Below are positions 24,464 through 33,850 of a stretch of 56,440 bases of DNA, one piece after another. The first letter of the stretch is position 1, and each line of letters starts with the position of its first letter. The DNA is from Flavobacterium sp. Root935 (GTDB lineage: Bacteria; Bacteroidota; Bacteroidia; Flavobacteriales; Flavobacteriaceae). Under the pieces are notes generated by a model that was given only the letters and a program-made list of their open reading frames with translations, did no database searches and was not told the origin of the DNA. Position numbers and translations under genes: made by a program. The DNA is taken from the NCBI RefSeq assembly GCF_001429295.1, contig NZ_LMJL01000012.1, positions 813,277-869,716 of the forward strand. Direction: 5' to 3'.

Positions 24464-27010
24464 ATGGATGATAATTTTTCACCAAGAGTAAAAGATGTTA
24501 TTACATACAGCAAAGAAGAGGCTTTACGTTTAGGCCACGACTTTATTGGTACAGAACATCTAATGCTGGGCATTTTAAGAGATGGTAACGGAAAAGCTAT
24601 TCATATACTTAATAACCTAGCAGTCGATTTAGATCATTTACGCAGAAAAGTAGAAATACTAAGCCCTGCCAACCTGAGCGTTGAAGTAAATGCAGAAAAG
24701 AAAAACCTTCATCTTACCCGACAGGCAGAAAGAGCCCTGAAGACCACTTTTCTAGAAGCAAAAGTATTTCAAAGTTCATCAATTAGCACGGCCCACCTGC
24801 TGTTATGTATCTTGAGAAACGAAAACGATCCAACAACCAAGCTATTGAATAAACTTAAAATAGATTATGACGTAGCTAAAGAACAGTATTTAAATATGAC
24901 TCCAAACGAAGAAGAATTCTTAGAAAACTTGCCAAGAAACGAATCGTATAACGACGATTCAGGACAAGATGACAGTCTTAAAGAAAGTAGTTTTAATAAT
25001 CCCGCCAATAAGTCAAACAAAAAATCTAAGACTCCGGTTTTAGATAATTTTGGGAGAGATTTAACAGAAATGGCCGAAGAAGGGAAATTAGACCCAGTTG
25101 TAGGACGCGAAAAAGAAATTGAGCGTGTTTCGCAAATTCTAAGCCGTAGAAAGAAAAACAATCCGCTTCTTATTGGAGAACCTGGGGTTGGTAAATCTGC
25201 TATCGCAGAAGGACTGGCTTTACGTATTATTCAAAAGAAAGTATCACGTATTCTTTTCCACAAACGTGTTGTAACTCTTGATTTAGCAAGTTTAGTTGCT
25301 GGAACAAAATATAGAGGACAGTTTGAAGAAAGAATGAAGGCCGTAATGAACGAGCTTGAGAAAAACGATGATATTATTCTTTTTATTGATGAAATCCATA
25401 CTATTGTAGGTGCTGGAGGAGCAACAGGTTCGCTTGATGCTTCAAACATGTTCAAACCTGCTTTAGCAAGAGGAGAAATTCAATGTATTGGTGCTACTAC
25501 TCTTGATGAGTACAGACAATATATTGAAAAAGATGGTGCTTTAGAAAGACGTTTCCAAAAAGTAATCGTTGAACCAACTTCTGTTGAAGAAACAATTGCA
25601 ATTTTGAATAACGTAAAAGATAAATATGAAGATCACCACAACGTTACCTATACTCAAGAAGCAATTGAAGCTTGTGTGAAGCTGACAAACAGATATATGT
25701 CTGAGCGTTTCTTACCAGACAAAGCGATCGATGCTATGGATGAGGCTGGATCACGTGTGCACATTACGAATATCGACGTTCCGAAACAAATTTTGGATTT
25801 AGAGCGTCAGTTAGAAGAAGTTCGCGAGCTTAAAAATATGGTTGTTAAAAAACAAAAATATGAAGAAGCTGCTAAACTTCGCGATGATGAAAAACGTATA
25901 GAAAAAGACCTTGCCACTGCACAAGAACAATGGGAAGAAGATTCTAAAAACAACAGAATTGAAGTTACAGAAGATAATGTAGCCGATGTTGTTTCGATGA
26001 TGACTGGAATTCCTGTTAATAGAATTGCACAGACAGAAAGCAATAAATTAGCTCAATTACCTGAATTAATTCAAAATAAAGTAATTGGTCAAAATGAGGC
26101 TGTTCTTAAAATTGCACGTTCTATTCAACGTAACAGAGCTGGACTTAAAGATCCTAATAAACCAATTGGTTCATTCATCTTCTTAGGTCAGACTGGTGTT
26201 GGTAAAACACAGTTAGCCAAAGTATTAGCAAAAGAATTATTTGATTCTGAAGATGCTTTAGTTCGTATTGACATGAGTGAATACATGGAGAAATTTGCGA
26301 TCTCTCGTTTAGTTGGAGCGCCTCCAGGATACGTGGGTTACGAAGAAGGTGGTCAATTGACAGAAAAAGTTCGTAGAAAACCATATTGCGTAGTACTTTT
26401 AGATGAGATCGAAAAAGCGCATCCAGATGTGTTTAATATGATGCTTCAAGTTTTAGATGACGGATATTTAACAGATAGTTTAGGTCGTAAAATTGACTTT
26501 AAAAACACTATTATTATCATGACATCTAATGTTGGTGCACGCCAATTGAAAGATTTCGGACAAGGTGTTGGATTCGGAACTGCTGCTAAAGTGGCTCAAG
26601 CCGATGAAAATTCAAAAAGCATTATCGAAAATGCATTGAAGAAAACTTTTGCTCCTGAATTCTTAAACAGAATTGATGACGTAATTGTATTTAACAGTTT
26701 AGAAAAAGCTGATATTGATTTGATTATTGAAATCGAATTGAAAAAACTGTATTCTCGTATTGCTGAACTTGGTTACAAATTAAGCTTAACAGACAAAGCC
26801 AAAGCATTTATTGCTGAAAAAGGTTTTGACAAGCAGTTTGGAGCTAGACCGCTAAAAAGAGCAATTCAGAAATATGTTGAAGATTTGTTAGCCGAAGAAA
26901 TCATCACTTCGAAAATACATTCAGGTGACGAAATCATGATGGATCTAAAAGATGATTCGCAAGAACTTTCAGTAGAAATCCATAAAGCCGAAGAGCCGAC
27001 TAATCAATAA
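24464..27010 (+). CDS. clpC: ATP-dependent Clp protease ATP-binding subunit ClpC
   Basis: ClpC is a hexameric Hsp100 unfoldase that feeds substrates to ClpP. The 848-residue protein has the two N-terminal Clp repeats (about residues 1-145), a first AAA module with Walker A 'GEPGVGKS' (238-245) and 'FIDEIHT', a UVR-like middle segment 'KQKYEEAAKLRDDEKRIE' (about 465-482), and a second AAA module with 'GQTGVGKT' and 'LLDEIEKAHPDV'. The UVR segment and length separate it from ClpB, which has a longer coiled middle domain, and from ClpA. The C-terminal domain includes 'QFGARPLKRAIQKYVED'. clpP is not in this window. A terminator follows. Confidence 0.96.
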   Translation: MDDNFSPRVKDVITYSKEEALRLGHDFIGTEHLMLGILRDGNGKAIHILNNLAVDLDHLRRKVEILSPANLSVEVNAEKKNLHLTRQAERALKTTFLEAKVFQSSSISTAHLLLCILRNENDPTTKLLNKLKIDYDVAKEQYLNMTPNEEEFLENLPRNESYNDDSGQDDSLKESSFNNPANKSNKKSKTPVLDNFGRDLTEMAEEGKLDPVVGREKEIERVSQILSRRKKNNPLLIGEPGVGKSAIAEGLALRIIQKKVSRILFHKRVVTLDLASLVAGTKYRGQFEERMKAVMNELEKNDDIILFIDEIHTIVGAGGATGSLDASNMFKPALARGEIQCIGATTLDEYRQYIEKDGALERRFQKVIVEPTSVEETIAILNNVKDKYEDHHNVTYTQEAIEACVKLTNRYMSERFLPDKAIDAMDEAGSRVHITNIDVPKQILDLERQLEEVRELKNMVVKKQKYEEAAKLRDDEKRIEKDLATAQEQWEEDSKNNRIEVTEDNVADVVSMMTGIPVNRIAQTESNKLAQLPELIQNKVIGQNEAVLKIARSIQRNRAGLKDPNKPIGSFIFLGQTGVGKTQLAKVLAKELFDSEDALVRIDMSEYMEKFAISRLVGAPPGYVGYEEGGQLTEKVRRKPYCVVLLDEIEKAHPDVFNMMLQVLDDGYLTDSLGRKIDFKNTIIIMTSNVGARQLKDFGQGVGFGTAAKVAQADENSKSIIENALKKTFAPEFLNRIDDVIVFNSLEKADIDLIIEIELKKLYSRIAELGYKLSLTDKAKAFIAEKGFDKQFGARPLKRAIQKYVEDLLAEEIITSKIHSGDEIMMDLKDDSQELSVEIHKAEEPTNQ

Positions 27011-27039
27011 ATTAGTTTAAATTTATAACAAAAATAATC

Positions 27040-27078
27040 TACCCGTTACGTTTTCATAACATAACGGGTATTTTTTTT
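27040..27078 (+). terminator. Terminator after clpC
   Basis: TACCCGTTA (27040-27048) pairs exactly with TAACGGGTA (27062-27070), followed by eight T residues. Confidence 0.88.
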
Positions 27079-27150
27079 GGATAATTTAGTATCTTTAGTA
27101 AAAGCAAATAGCTATTTTTGAATTTAAATTCTATAACAAAAAAACAAAAT

Positions 27151-28518
27151 ATGCTTCAAAACAAAGTCATTTTAGGCAGCGAAGAATGGTGCTCATTTCC
27201 AGAACTTGGAATCCCGACAATCAAGGCTCGCGTTGATTCTGGTGCTAAAACTTCTGCAATGCACGCTTTAAACATAGCTCCTTTTATAAAAAATGATGCC
27301 AATTGGGTAAAATTTGATATTAATCCAATTCAGAATAATATTAAAACGATTATCCATTGCGAAGCACCTTTAGTAGATAAACGAATTGTTAAAAGTTCAA
27401 GCGGTTTTAGAGAACATCGTTATGTTATTCAAACCAGCCTAAAAATTGGTGATGCCAAATGGCCAATTGAAATGACTTTGACCAATCGAGATTCTATGGG
27501 ATTTAGAATGCTTTTGGGACGCGAAGCCATGAGTGGAAGGGTTTTGGTTGATCCAGAACAAAAATATCTTCTAGGGCAGCCTACAGCAGAATCTTTAAAA
27601 GAATTATACCAAAATTCTGAAAAAGCTAGTTCTGGTTTACGTATTGGACTTCTAGCCAGTAACCCTGAATTGTACAGTAATAAAAGGATCATGGAAGCAG
27701 GCGAAATGCGTGGTCACGAAATGCATTTCTTGAACATTAAAGAATGCTACATGAAACTCGATGCCAAAACTCCAGAGATTCATTATAGAGGAGGAAAAAT
27801 CTTAAATCAGTTTGATGCTATTATTCCGCGTATTCGACCAAGTATCACTTTTTACGGATGTGCATTAACACGTCAGTTTGAAGCTTTGAAGGTTTTCGTT
27901 TTAAATTCAGCTACAGCGATAACGCAGTCTCGCGATAAGTTATACTCGCTGCAATTGCTTTTAAACAGCGGTATAGACATTCCAACAACTGGATTTGCCA
28001 ATTCTCCATTGGATACAGACAATTTGATTAAAATGGTTGGAGGCTCACCTTTAATTGTAAAATTATTAGAAGGAACACAGGGAAAAGGTGTTGTTTTGGC
28101 CGAAACCAAAAAAGCTGCAGAAAGTGTTATCAACGCTTTTAAAAGTTTAAATGCTAATATCTTAGTTCAAGAATTTATTAAAGAAGCCAACGGAAAAGAT
28201 ATTCGATGTTTTGTAATTGACGGAAAAGTAGTTGCAGCTATCCAGCGTGAAGCTATGCCGGGAGAATTCAGAGCCAATATTCACCTTGGCGGAACTGCTT
28301 CTGTAATTAAAGTAACTGCCGAAGAGAAAAAAATCGCTATAAAAGCCGCAAAAGCAATGGATTTAAAAGTAGCTGGAGTTGATATTATTCGTTCTTCTAA
28401 AGGTCCGTTATTGCTTGAAGTAAACTCTTCTCCAGGTCTTGAAGGAATCGAAGGTGCAACTAATAAAGATGTTGCTGGCGAAATGATTAAAGCTATTGAA
28501 AAGAATTTCAAATTATAA
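27151..28518 (+). CDS. Fusion of RimB-like retropepsin domain and RimK-type ATP-grasp ligase
   Basis: This 455-residue protein joins two domains. Residues about 1-145 match the retropepsin-like family called 'ATP-dependent zinc protease' / RimB (PF05618 type): 'LGSEEWCSFPELGIPTIKARVDSGAKTSAMHA' with the Asp-Ser-Gly-Ala catalytic motif, and 'RMLLGREAMSGRVLVDP'. Residues about 155-455 are a RimK-type alpha-L-glutamate ligase: 'DAIIPRIRPSITFYG', 'LIVKLLEGTQGKGVVLAET', 'VQEFIKEANGKDIRCFVIDG', 'LLLEVNSSPGLEGIEGAT'. RimK adds Glu residues to the C-terminus of ribosomal protein S6, and RimB trims them in proteobacteria. Here both activities would be in one chain. The ATG at 27151 is preferred over an in-frame TTG at 27118. 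Confidence 0.9.
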   Translation: MLQNKVILGSEEWCSFPELGIPTIKARVDSGAKTSAMHALNIAPFIKNDANWVKFDINPIQNNIKTIIHCEAPLVDKRIVKSSSGFREHRYVIQTSLKIGDAKWPIEMTLTNRDSMGFRMLLGREAMSGRVLVDPEQKYLLGQPTAESLKELYQNSEKASSGLRIGLLASNPELYSNKRIMEAGEMRGHEMHFLNIKECYMKLDAKTPEIHYRGGKILNQFDAIIPRIRPSITFYGCALTRQFEALKVFVLNSATAITQSRDKLYSLQLLLNSGIDIPTTGFANSPLDTDNLIKMVGGSPLIVKLLEGTQGKGVVLAETKKAAESVINAFKSLNANILVQEFIKEANGKDIRCFVIDGKVVAAIQREAMPGEFRANIHLGGTASVIKVTAEEKKIAIKAAKAMDLKVAGVDIIRSSKGPLLLEVNSSPGLEGIEGATNKDVAGEMIKAIEKNFKL

Positions 28519-28554
28519 GTTCATTTCAACTTAATACTATATAAATATTTTAGC

Positions 28555-28592
28555 AGCTTTGCCAAAGTTTAGAACTCTGGCAAAGCTTTTTT
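28555..28592 (+). terminator. Terminator after the RimB-RimK fusion gene
   Basis: AGCTTTGCCA (28555-28564) pairs exactly with TGGCAAAGCT (28578-28587), followed by T residues. Confidence 0.88.
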
Positions 28593-28613
28593 ATTTAACT
28601 TTAAAATAAAAAC

Positions 28614-29129
28614 ATGTATTATCAATATTTAGATATTATTACAAGAAGCGTTGCTGTATATTTTTTCATGACTATTGCCTTGCGAATTTTTGGTAAAAAA
28701 GAACTTTCACAATTAAATACTGCAGACATAATCTTGATTTTATTGATTAGTAACTCCGTTCAAAATGCAATGGTTGGTCCAGATACAAGTCTGTGGGGAG
28801 GCTTGGTAGCAGCTCTCGCTTTATTTATCATTAATTTCATCATCAAAAAACTGACGCACAGATATAAAGGCCTGAACGATTTTTTAATGGACAAACCCGA
28901 AGTCCTAATTCACGACGGAATATTAGATTTCAAAACCCTAAGCAGATTAGACATTTCGCATGAAGAATTAAAAGAAGCCGCCCGCGAACACGGTTTAGAA
29001 CATCTAACAGATATAAAACTTGCCATGCTTGAAATTGACGGAACTATTAGTGTTATTTCTGGCGACAAAAAAGAGCTTAAGCAAACGCACTTTAAGCGCA
29101 AGCACAATCATAAGAATTTGAGGAAGTAA
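28614..29129 (+). CDS. DUF421 domain protein (YetF-like)
   Basis: This 171-residue membrane protein has two or three hydrophobic segments in its first 80 residues ('VAVYFFMTIALRIF', 'ADIILILLISNSVQNAMVG', 'LVAALALFIINFII'). A soluble C-terminal domain follows with the DUF421 signature: 'PEVLIHDGILDFKTLSRLDIS', 'ELKEAAREHGLEHLTDIKLAMLEIDGTISVIS'. In Bacillus the related YetF/YdfS group has been connected to spore and germination proteins, but the role in non-spore-formers is unknown. The gene is isolated by a terminator upstream and converges on a WG-repeat gene 10 bases downstream, with almost no intergenic space. Confidence 0.9.
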   Translation: MYYQYLDIITRSVAVYFFMTIALRIFGKKELSQLNTADIILILLISNSVQNAMVGPDTSLWGGLVAALALFIINFIIKKLTHRYKGLNDFLMDKPEVLIHDGILDFKTLSRLDISHEELKEAAREHGLEHLTDIKLAMLEIDGTISVISGDKKELKQTHFKRKHNHKNLRK

Positions 29130-29139
29130 AAGAGTACTT

Positions 29140-30729
29140 TTAGAAAGCGCTTTCATATAATTCTTCGAATTCTTTATCAGAAACATTTTCATTTTCATAT
29201 TGATTTTTGTTTGAAATACCATCAATCCAATCGTATTTAATTGGAACTATTTCTTTACCTGTTCTATCAATTATTCCCCATTTACCATTTAATTGAACGC
29301 GTGTAATTCCATTTTTAAAGCTTTCTACATTCTCATACTTTAAATTGATTACTGTTTTGCCTTCTTTATCAATAAAACCCCATCGCATGTCTTTATCTTT
29401 GATAATAAGAACTGCTGCTAATCCCTCAGAAAAATCTTTTACGTTATCATATATTGGTTTAATTACTTCTTTCCCATTTACAATTATAAATCCAGCTTTC
29501 CCCATATTTTGTAATATTATTGGCGCGTCATCTGAACCGTATTTTTTAAAACCTCCTTCTCCAAATTGCACTCGTAACATTCCTTCAGACAACTTGCCAA
29601 TACTCGTATATTTAAAATCTAAAATCTCTTGTCCTTTTATATTTATAAGTCCCCATACAAGTTCTGGTCTCCATGTATCTTCATCCTTATATTTTCCAAC
29701 TGCAAATATATCTTTAGCGCAATATATGATCTTATCATATTTAAAATCGATAACTTTATTATCATTACTATCAATTATCCCCCACTTTCCATTTAATTTT
29801 GCAGGCGCCAGATTTTCTGTAAATGTTTTAATAGCATCATATTTTACAGGAATTATTTCTTTTCCCGCTTTATTAATAACACCGTATTTGTGATTTAACT
29901 CAACCTTTGCAATACCGTTAAAAAAAGGAAAGATTTCACTATATACAAGAGGAATAATTTCCCTGCCCACTTCGTCTATACAGCCATGTTTTTTGTTTAA
30001 AACAACTTCAGCAATACCATTCTGAAAAGCAGCAACATCATCATATTTAACAGCAGTTATATTAACACCTGTCTTATCAATAAAACCACATTTTTTTCCT
30101 ATTCTCACTTCTGAATAACCACTTGCAGAAGTAAAAACGTCATCATACTTAAAACCTGTAAGCACTTTACCCGTTTTATCGATTATAGCTTCTTTATCAT
30201 TCTTATTTACTTTTGCTATGCCTAATTTGAATCTCTCCCAATAATTATCATACTCAAAAGGAATCACTATTCTTGCTGTTTTATCAATAAAACCGCTTTT
30301 TTTATTACTAAATGAAACCATTGCTAATCCTTCTGAAAAACTTTCTGCATTAGAATATATAGCCCCGATTACTAATTTACCTTCTCTGTTTATATAACCA
30401 AATTTATCCTTGATTTTTACTCTTGCCAAGTCTTCATCAAAACTATCAACCCAATCATATATTAGAGGAATAACTTTTCTCGTTTTTTTATTAATATAAC
30501 CTGCCTTATTATTTAAATACAGTCCAATTTCATCATCATCGGTTATAGAAATACCATCATAAATGGGTTGTAGAATTTCTTTTCCTGTATTATCGAACAA
30601 ACCATAACGCTCATTCAATTTCACTTTTATAAATTCTGTTATATTGTTTTTTTTCTGATTATTGTTATTCTGCGCTTGAGAAATGCTGATAGCAGCAATG
30701 ACGTTTATAATTAAGATTATTCTCTTCAT
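29140..30729 (-). CDS. Exported WG-repeat protein
   Basis: The 529-residue protein has a signal peptide ('MKRIILIINVIAAISISQAQ'). The rest is about a dozen WG repeats (PF14903 type) of 35-45 residues, each of the form 'GhIDKpGKEIhP.KYD.h..F.pGhApVphN.K'. Clear examples are 'GYINREGKLVIGAIYSNAESFSEGLAMV', 'GFIDKTGVNITAVKYDDVAAFQNGIAEV' and 'GIIDRTGKEIVPIKYDWIDGI'. WG repeats are beta-rich and are thought to mediate binding; no enzymatic domain is seen. It is 38 bases downstream of another WG-repeat gene on the same strand, probably a tandem duplication. Confidence 0.9.
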   Translation of the reverse strand: MKRIILIINVIAAISISQAQNNNNQKKNNITEFIKVKLNERYGLFDNTGKEILQPIYDGISITDDDEIGLYLNNKAGYINKKTRKVIPLIYDWVDSFDEDLARVKIKDKFGYINREGKLVIGAIYSNAESFSEGLAMVSFSNKKSGFIDKTARIVIPFEYDNYWERFKLGIAKVNKNDKEAIIDKTGKVLTGFKYDDVFTSASGYSEVRIGKKCGFIDKTGVNITAVKYDDVAAFQNGIAEVVLNKKHGCIDEVGREIIPLVYSEIFPFFNGIAKVELNHKYGVINKAGKEIIPVKYDAIKTFTENLAPAKLNGKWGIIDSNDNKVIDFKYDKIIYCAKDIFAVGKYKDEDTWRPELVWGLINIKGQEILDFKYTSIGKLSEGMLRVQFGEGGFKKYGSDDAPIILQNMGKAGFIIVNGKEVIKPIYDNVKDFSEGLAAVLIIKDKDMRWGFIDKEGKTVINLKYENVESFKNGITRVQLNGKWGIIDRTGKEIVPIKYDWIDGISNKNQYENENVSDKEFEELYESAF

Positions 30730-30767
30730 GTTTAATATCTTCTAAAATTTGGTACTCTTGCCAATGC

Positions 30768-32465
30768 CTAAAAATTCGTAATCGGAAAACCATATTTATT
30801 AAATTTCATTTCTGTAATGGCAAAACCATTACGAAATTCTTCTATTTCATCATACTTGATTGGAGTTGTAAGTTTATTGTTCTTACTAAGCACACCCCAT
30901 TTTCCATTAATAGAAACTAAAGCAATGCTGGCTCTACAATGGATAATTTTATCGTATTTTAAAGTTTTAGAAGCTTTACCTTTTTTATCGATTATATAGG
31001 AATCACGACCAATAGTTGCAATAGAAAAACCCCAAGTAAAACTTGTCATACTATCATACTTTGGCTCAATTATGTTAACTCCTGTAGTATCAATTGCTCC
31101 CCATTTATTGTTTTCTTTATACACAAAGAGTCCTTCATCAAAATAATCACTCATTTTTGAAATTGGAATATCAAATCTTGCAGGTATCACTTCTTTACCC
31201 TTTTCATTTACATATCCGCATTTTTTATTGATTGATACAAATGCACCGCCTAAATAACGATGTTCTACTGAATCATATTTTATTGGGGTTACAAGGTTTC
31301 CTTTTCTATTAGCAAAGCCATATTTATGGTTACGACTCAATAAAAGCAAAGAATTTAAATAAGTATTCATACCTGAAATTTCATCATAAAATTCGTCTTC
31401 ATCAATAAAGTCATTTTGAATAGGAACAATTATTTTTCCCCTTCCATCAATAAAACCATATTTATTATTTTTATAAACAGCATACATATCTCCCATTGAA
31501 TCTATTGCATCATAAATTAAAGGCGCTATCAATTTCCCGTTTTTATCTACGAGCCCCACTTTATTGTCTTTGATAAGTCTCGAAACCTTATTAGAAAAAA
31601 CTAAATCTGAATTGTGTCCATAATATAAAAAATCGTATTCTAGCGGAGTAAGCATTTTTCCAGTTTTTCCATCAACTAATGCATGATTCATATAATTACC
31701 ATCTTCACCATACTTGCCAACATCAACTAATCCGTGATTTAAAGGAATTATCTCATTATAAATTAGTGGTACAATTTCTTTTCCGTTTTTATCAATTAAA
31801 CCTTCCTTATAATGTATAGATACTTGTGCAATTCCATTTTCAAATTTACCTGCATAATCATATTTTATACTGGTAATTTCTTTTCCTTTGGAATTAATAT
31901 AACCCCATTTCCCATTTAGATACACAGCCAAAATGCCCTCATTAAAATTATTATAATTATCATACATATCGTATTTAATTGGTGTTATTTCATTGCCTGC
32001 ATCATTGATTACTCCCCATTTGCTATCTAGCTTAACATTATAAAATCCCTCCTCAATATAATTGACATCATCATATTTGAAATCCGTTATCTTGTTTCCT
32101 TTTTTATCAAAAAATCCCCATTTGCCATTAACTTCAACACCTGCTAAATTTTTCCCGAATATGGAAATACTGCTATATTTTAAAGGTAATATTATAGTAC
32201 CTGTCGAATCGATAATCCCAAGTTTGTCATTTATTTGAACATATGCATATCCGTTATTAAAATCAGAAATATAATCATAAACAGGAGGAACTATTTCTTT
32301 GCCATCTTCATTAATGACTCCATATTTTGAATACCCATATTTTCTTATTTGTGAGGCAGTATCTTTTATAGGAGTGGTAGTACTTATTTTTATATTTCTT
32401 ATAATAACAAAAGCTAAACAACATAAAATTGCAAATACTACTAATGAAATTTTTATTCTTTTCAT
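30768..32465 (-). CDS. WG-repeat protein with N-terminal membrane segment
   Basis: This 565-residue protein starts with a hydrophobic segment ('ISLVVFAILCCLAFVIIRNI', about residues 6-25) that looks like an uncleaved membrane anchor. About twelve WG repeats follow, such as 'GVINEDGKEIVPPVYDYISDFNNGYAYV', 'GYINSKGKEITSIKYDYAGKFENGIAQV' and 'GYVNEKGKEVIPARFD'. The C-terminal repeat is incomplete ('FRNGFAITEMKFNKYGFPITNF'). It is followed at 38 bases by the second WG-repeat protein. The two differ in N-terminus (anchored versus secreted) and in repeat order, so the duplication is not recent. A terminator for the upstream gene separates it from the 210-residue membrane protein. Confidence 0.9.
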   Translation of the reverse strand: MKRIKISLVVFAILCCLAFVIIRNIKISTTTPIKDTASQIRKYGYSKYGVINEDGKEIVPPVYDYISDFNNGYAYVQINDKLGIIDSTGTIILPLKYSSISIFGKNLAGVEVNGKWGFFDKKGNKITDFKYDDVNYIEEGFYNVKLDSKWGVINDAGNEITPIKYDMYDNYNNFNEGILAVYLNGKWGYINSKGKEITSIKYDYAGKFENGIAQVSIHYKEGLIDKNGKEIVPLIYNEIIPLNHGLVDVGKYGEDGNYMNHALVDGKTGKMLTPLEYDFLYYGHNSDLVFSNKVSRLIKDNKVGLVDKNGKLIAPLIYDAIDSMGDMYAVYKNNKYGFIDGRGKIIVPIQNDFIDEDEFYDEISGMNTYLNSLLLLSRNHKYGFANRKGNLVTPIKYDSVEHRYLGGAFVSINKKCGYVNEKGKEVIPARFDIPISKMSDYFDEGLFVYKENNKWGAIDTTGVNIIEPKYDSMTSFTWGFSIATIGRDSYIIDKKGKASKTLKYDKIIHCRASIALVSINGKWGVLSKNNKLTTPIKYDEIEEFRNGFAITEMKFNKYGFPITNF

Positions 32466-32489
32466 TTTAGATTAAATTTTTATCTAACA

Positions 32490-32532
32490 AAAAAACTCAA
32501 ACTAATAAGCACTTTTATTAATTTGAGTTTTA
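32490..32532 (-). terminator. Terminator after the 210-residue membrane protein gene
   Basis: On the minus strand the 14-base arms at 32515-32528 and 32495-32508 pair with one mismatch around a 6-base loop, and T residues follow. Confidence 0.8.
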
Positions 32533-32552
32533 TATAATTAAATATTCTGAAA

Positions 32553-33185
32553 CTATTTTTTTGCTTTGATTTGATAAGGTGGATTTGCCATTCTCTTTAC
32601 CATCCAAAACAAACAAATTATAGTTAAAACAATTGTTAAAATCAAAAATGGATAATATCCGACTGCTTTTGCTATTTTTTCAAACAGATAAACATACCAT
32701 TTCACAATTCTTGTACGCTTTGATTCGTAATCTTGAACACCATAAGCAAGCCAAGTAAACAAACCTCCTGCTACTGCCACAAATAAAGTTACTAATCCAG
32801 GTGAAACGGCAGCCTGCATTGCGGTAAGTTGTTTTTCTTCTCTTTTAAAACCTAATGCTTTGAATTGTTCTTTAATCGATTTTTCGGCTTCTTTAGCTAT
32901 ATCAACATTTTGAAAATCGATGGTTTCGTAAGATGTACTTCCTTCCTTTGATACACCAAACATAATATGAGAATCATTTCCTACTTCAAATTCGTATTCT
33001 ACTACATCTTTCACATTTATAATTGATTCAAATTCAGAAGGGTTAAACACCTCTTTATTTATTCTTTCAATGTTTAAATCAGCATTTTCTTTAGTAATAT
33101 TTCCAATTATATATTCTCCATAAATTAAAACCACATTTCCATCTAGACCATTAAGGATGATTGGTTTATCAAAAATCTTTTCCAT
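32553..33185 (-). CDS. Predicted membrane protein, unknown family
   Basis: This 210-residue protein has a soluble N-terminal part (about residues 1-120) and two membrane segments (about 129-149, 'PGLVTLFVAVAGGLFTWLAYG', and 177-196, 'YYPFLILTIVLTIICLFWMV'). A short basic C-terminal tail ends 'QIKAKK'. Since there is no signal peptide, the N-terminal part probably lies in the cytoplasm. The soluble part has a beta-strand pattern ('NVVLIYGEYIIGNITKEN', 'VVEYEFEVGNDSHIMFGVSKEG') that suggests a small PH-like domain, but I cannot assign it. It lies upstream of the WG-repeat genes on the same strand but has its own terminator. Confidence 0.6.
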   Translation of the reverse strand: MEKIFDKPIILNGLDGNVVLIYGEYIIGNITKENADLNIERINKEVFNPSEFESIINVKDVVEYEFEVGNDSHIMFGVSKEGSTSYETIDFQNVDIAKEAEKSIKEQFKALGFKREEKQLTAMQAAVSPGLVTLFVAVAGGLFTWLAYGVQDYESKRTRIVKWYVYLFEKIAKAVGYYPFLILTIVLTIICLFWMVKRMANPPYQIKAKK

Positions 33186-33327
33186 TTTATCTTTTTTAAC
33201 TGTTATTACGAAAAATCACTACTAAATAATTTTGCGAAGATCCTTTTATTCAATTGCACTAACAGCCTCTAAAAGTTTTTAAAATTTCAATTTAAGACAT
33301 TTTTCAGCATTCCTTTTGACACAAAAA

Positions 33328-33354
33328 AAACCGATTTCAAATTGAAATCGGTTT
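33328..33354 (-). terminator. Terminator after the 111-residue protein gene
   Basis: AACCGATTTCAA pairs with TTGAAATCGGTT as a near-perfect palindrome, 24 bases past the stop codon on the minus strand, with T residues on that strand. Confidence 0.8.
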
Positions 33355-33377
33355 CTCTATATAAAAAAATCAACATT

Positions 33378-33713
33378 TTATCTAAAATAAGGCCAGACAA
33401 AATCATCGGCACTTCCTGTTTTGGACCAGGCCGTTTTCCAACCCGAGAAAATCCATTTACCATCTATTAACACATAAGTAATGATATCGCCACAAGTATT
33501 TCCTGAACTCACATAATAGACGTAGGCTTGGGAATGTGAATATGTCAAAACTTTTTTTGAAGCTTTTCCATTTATCATTGAGCCTACTTCTTTTGGTAGT
33601 AGAAATTCTTTTTCATGTTGCCAAGTCAAATATTCACATTTTGCGATTGAAAAAAGCCAAAAAGAGAACAAAGATATAACGGCTACAATTGTTATGAGTT
33701 TAAGTAGTTTCAC
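33378..33713 (-). CDS. Small secreted or anchored protein, unknown
   Basis: This 111-residue protein has an N-terminal hydrophobic stretch ('LITIVAVISLFSFWLFSIA', about residues 6-24) that is either a signal peptide or an anchor. The body has Tyr/Trp-rich strands ('VLTYSHSQAYVYYVSSGNTCGDIITYVLIDGKWIFSGWKTAW'). No domain is recognised. It is not closely linked to the genes on either side, since a terminator lies on both sides. The coding call rests on the ORF, the signal-like start and the downstream terminator. Confidence 0.55.
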   Translation of the reverse strand: MKLLKLITIVAVISLFSFWLFSIAKCEYLTWQHEKEFLLPKEVGSMINGKASKKVLTYSHSQAYVYYVSSGNTCGDIITYVLIDGKWIFSGWKTAWSKTGSADDFVWPYFR

Positions 33714-33765
33714 TTTATAATAGCGCTAAGTAAGTTTTATTTTACAAAAATAATATTTTTCAAAT

Positions 33766-33800
33766 AAAAAAAGCTAGTTCAATAAGAACTAGCTTTCATA
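33766..33800 (-). terminator. Terminator after the phosphate-uptake operon
   Basis: AAAGCTAGTTC pairs with GAACTAGCTTT around a 5-base loop. On the minus strand it lies about 50 bases past the PiT stop codon and is followed by T residues. Confidence 0.85.
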
Positions 33801-33850
33801 TATATTGTTCAAATATGATTTACATCTCACATTTTACAAAAAACATTTTA

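Noticed and set aside
29345..29893. A 182-residue plus-strand frame opposite the WG-repeat gene
   Set aside because: It is the antisense of the repeat codons and has a repetitive Ser/Ile/Pro pattern; no start context or family is visible.
29140..32465. Regular repeats in the WG genes considered as CRISPR or satellite DNA
   Set aside because: The repeats are in-frame, diverged at the DNA level, and encode a protein repeat.
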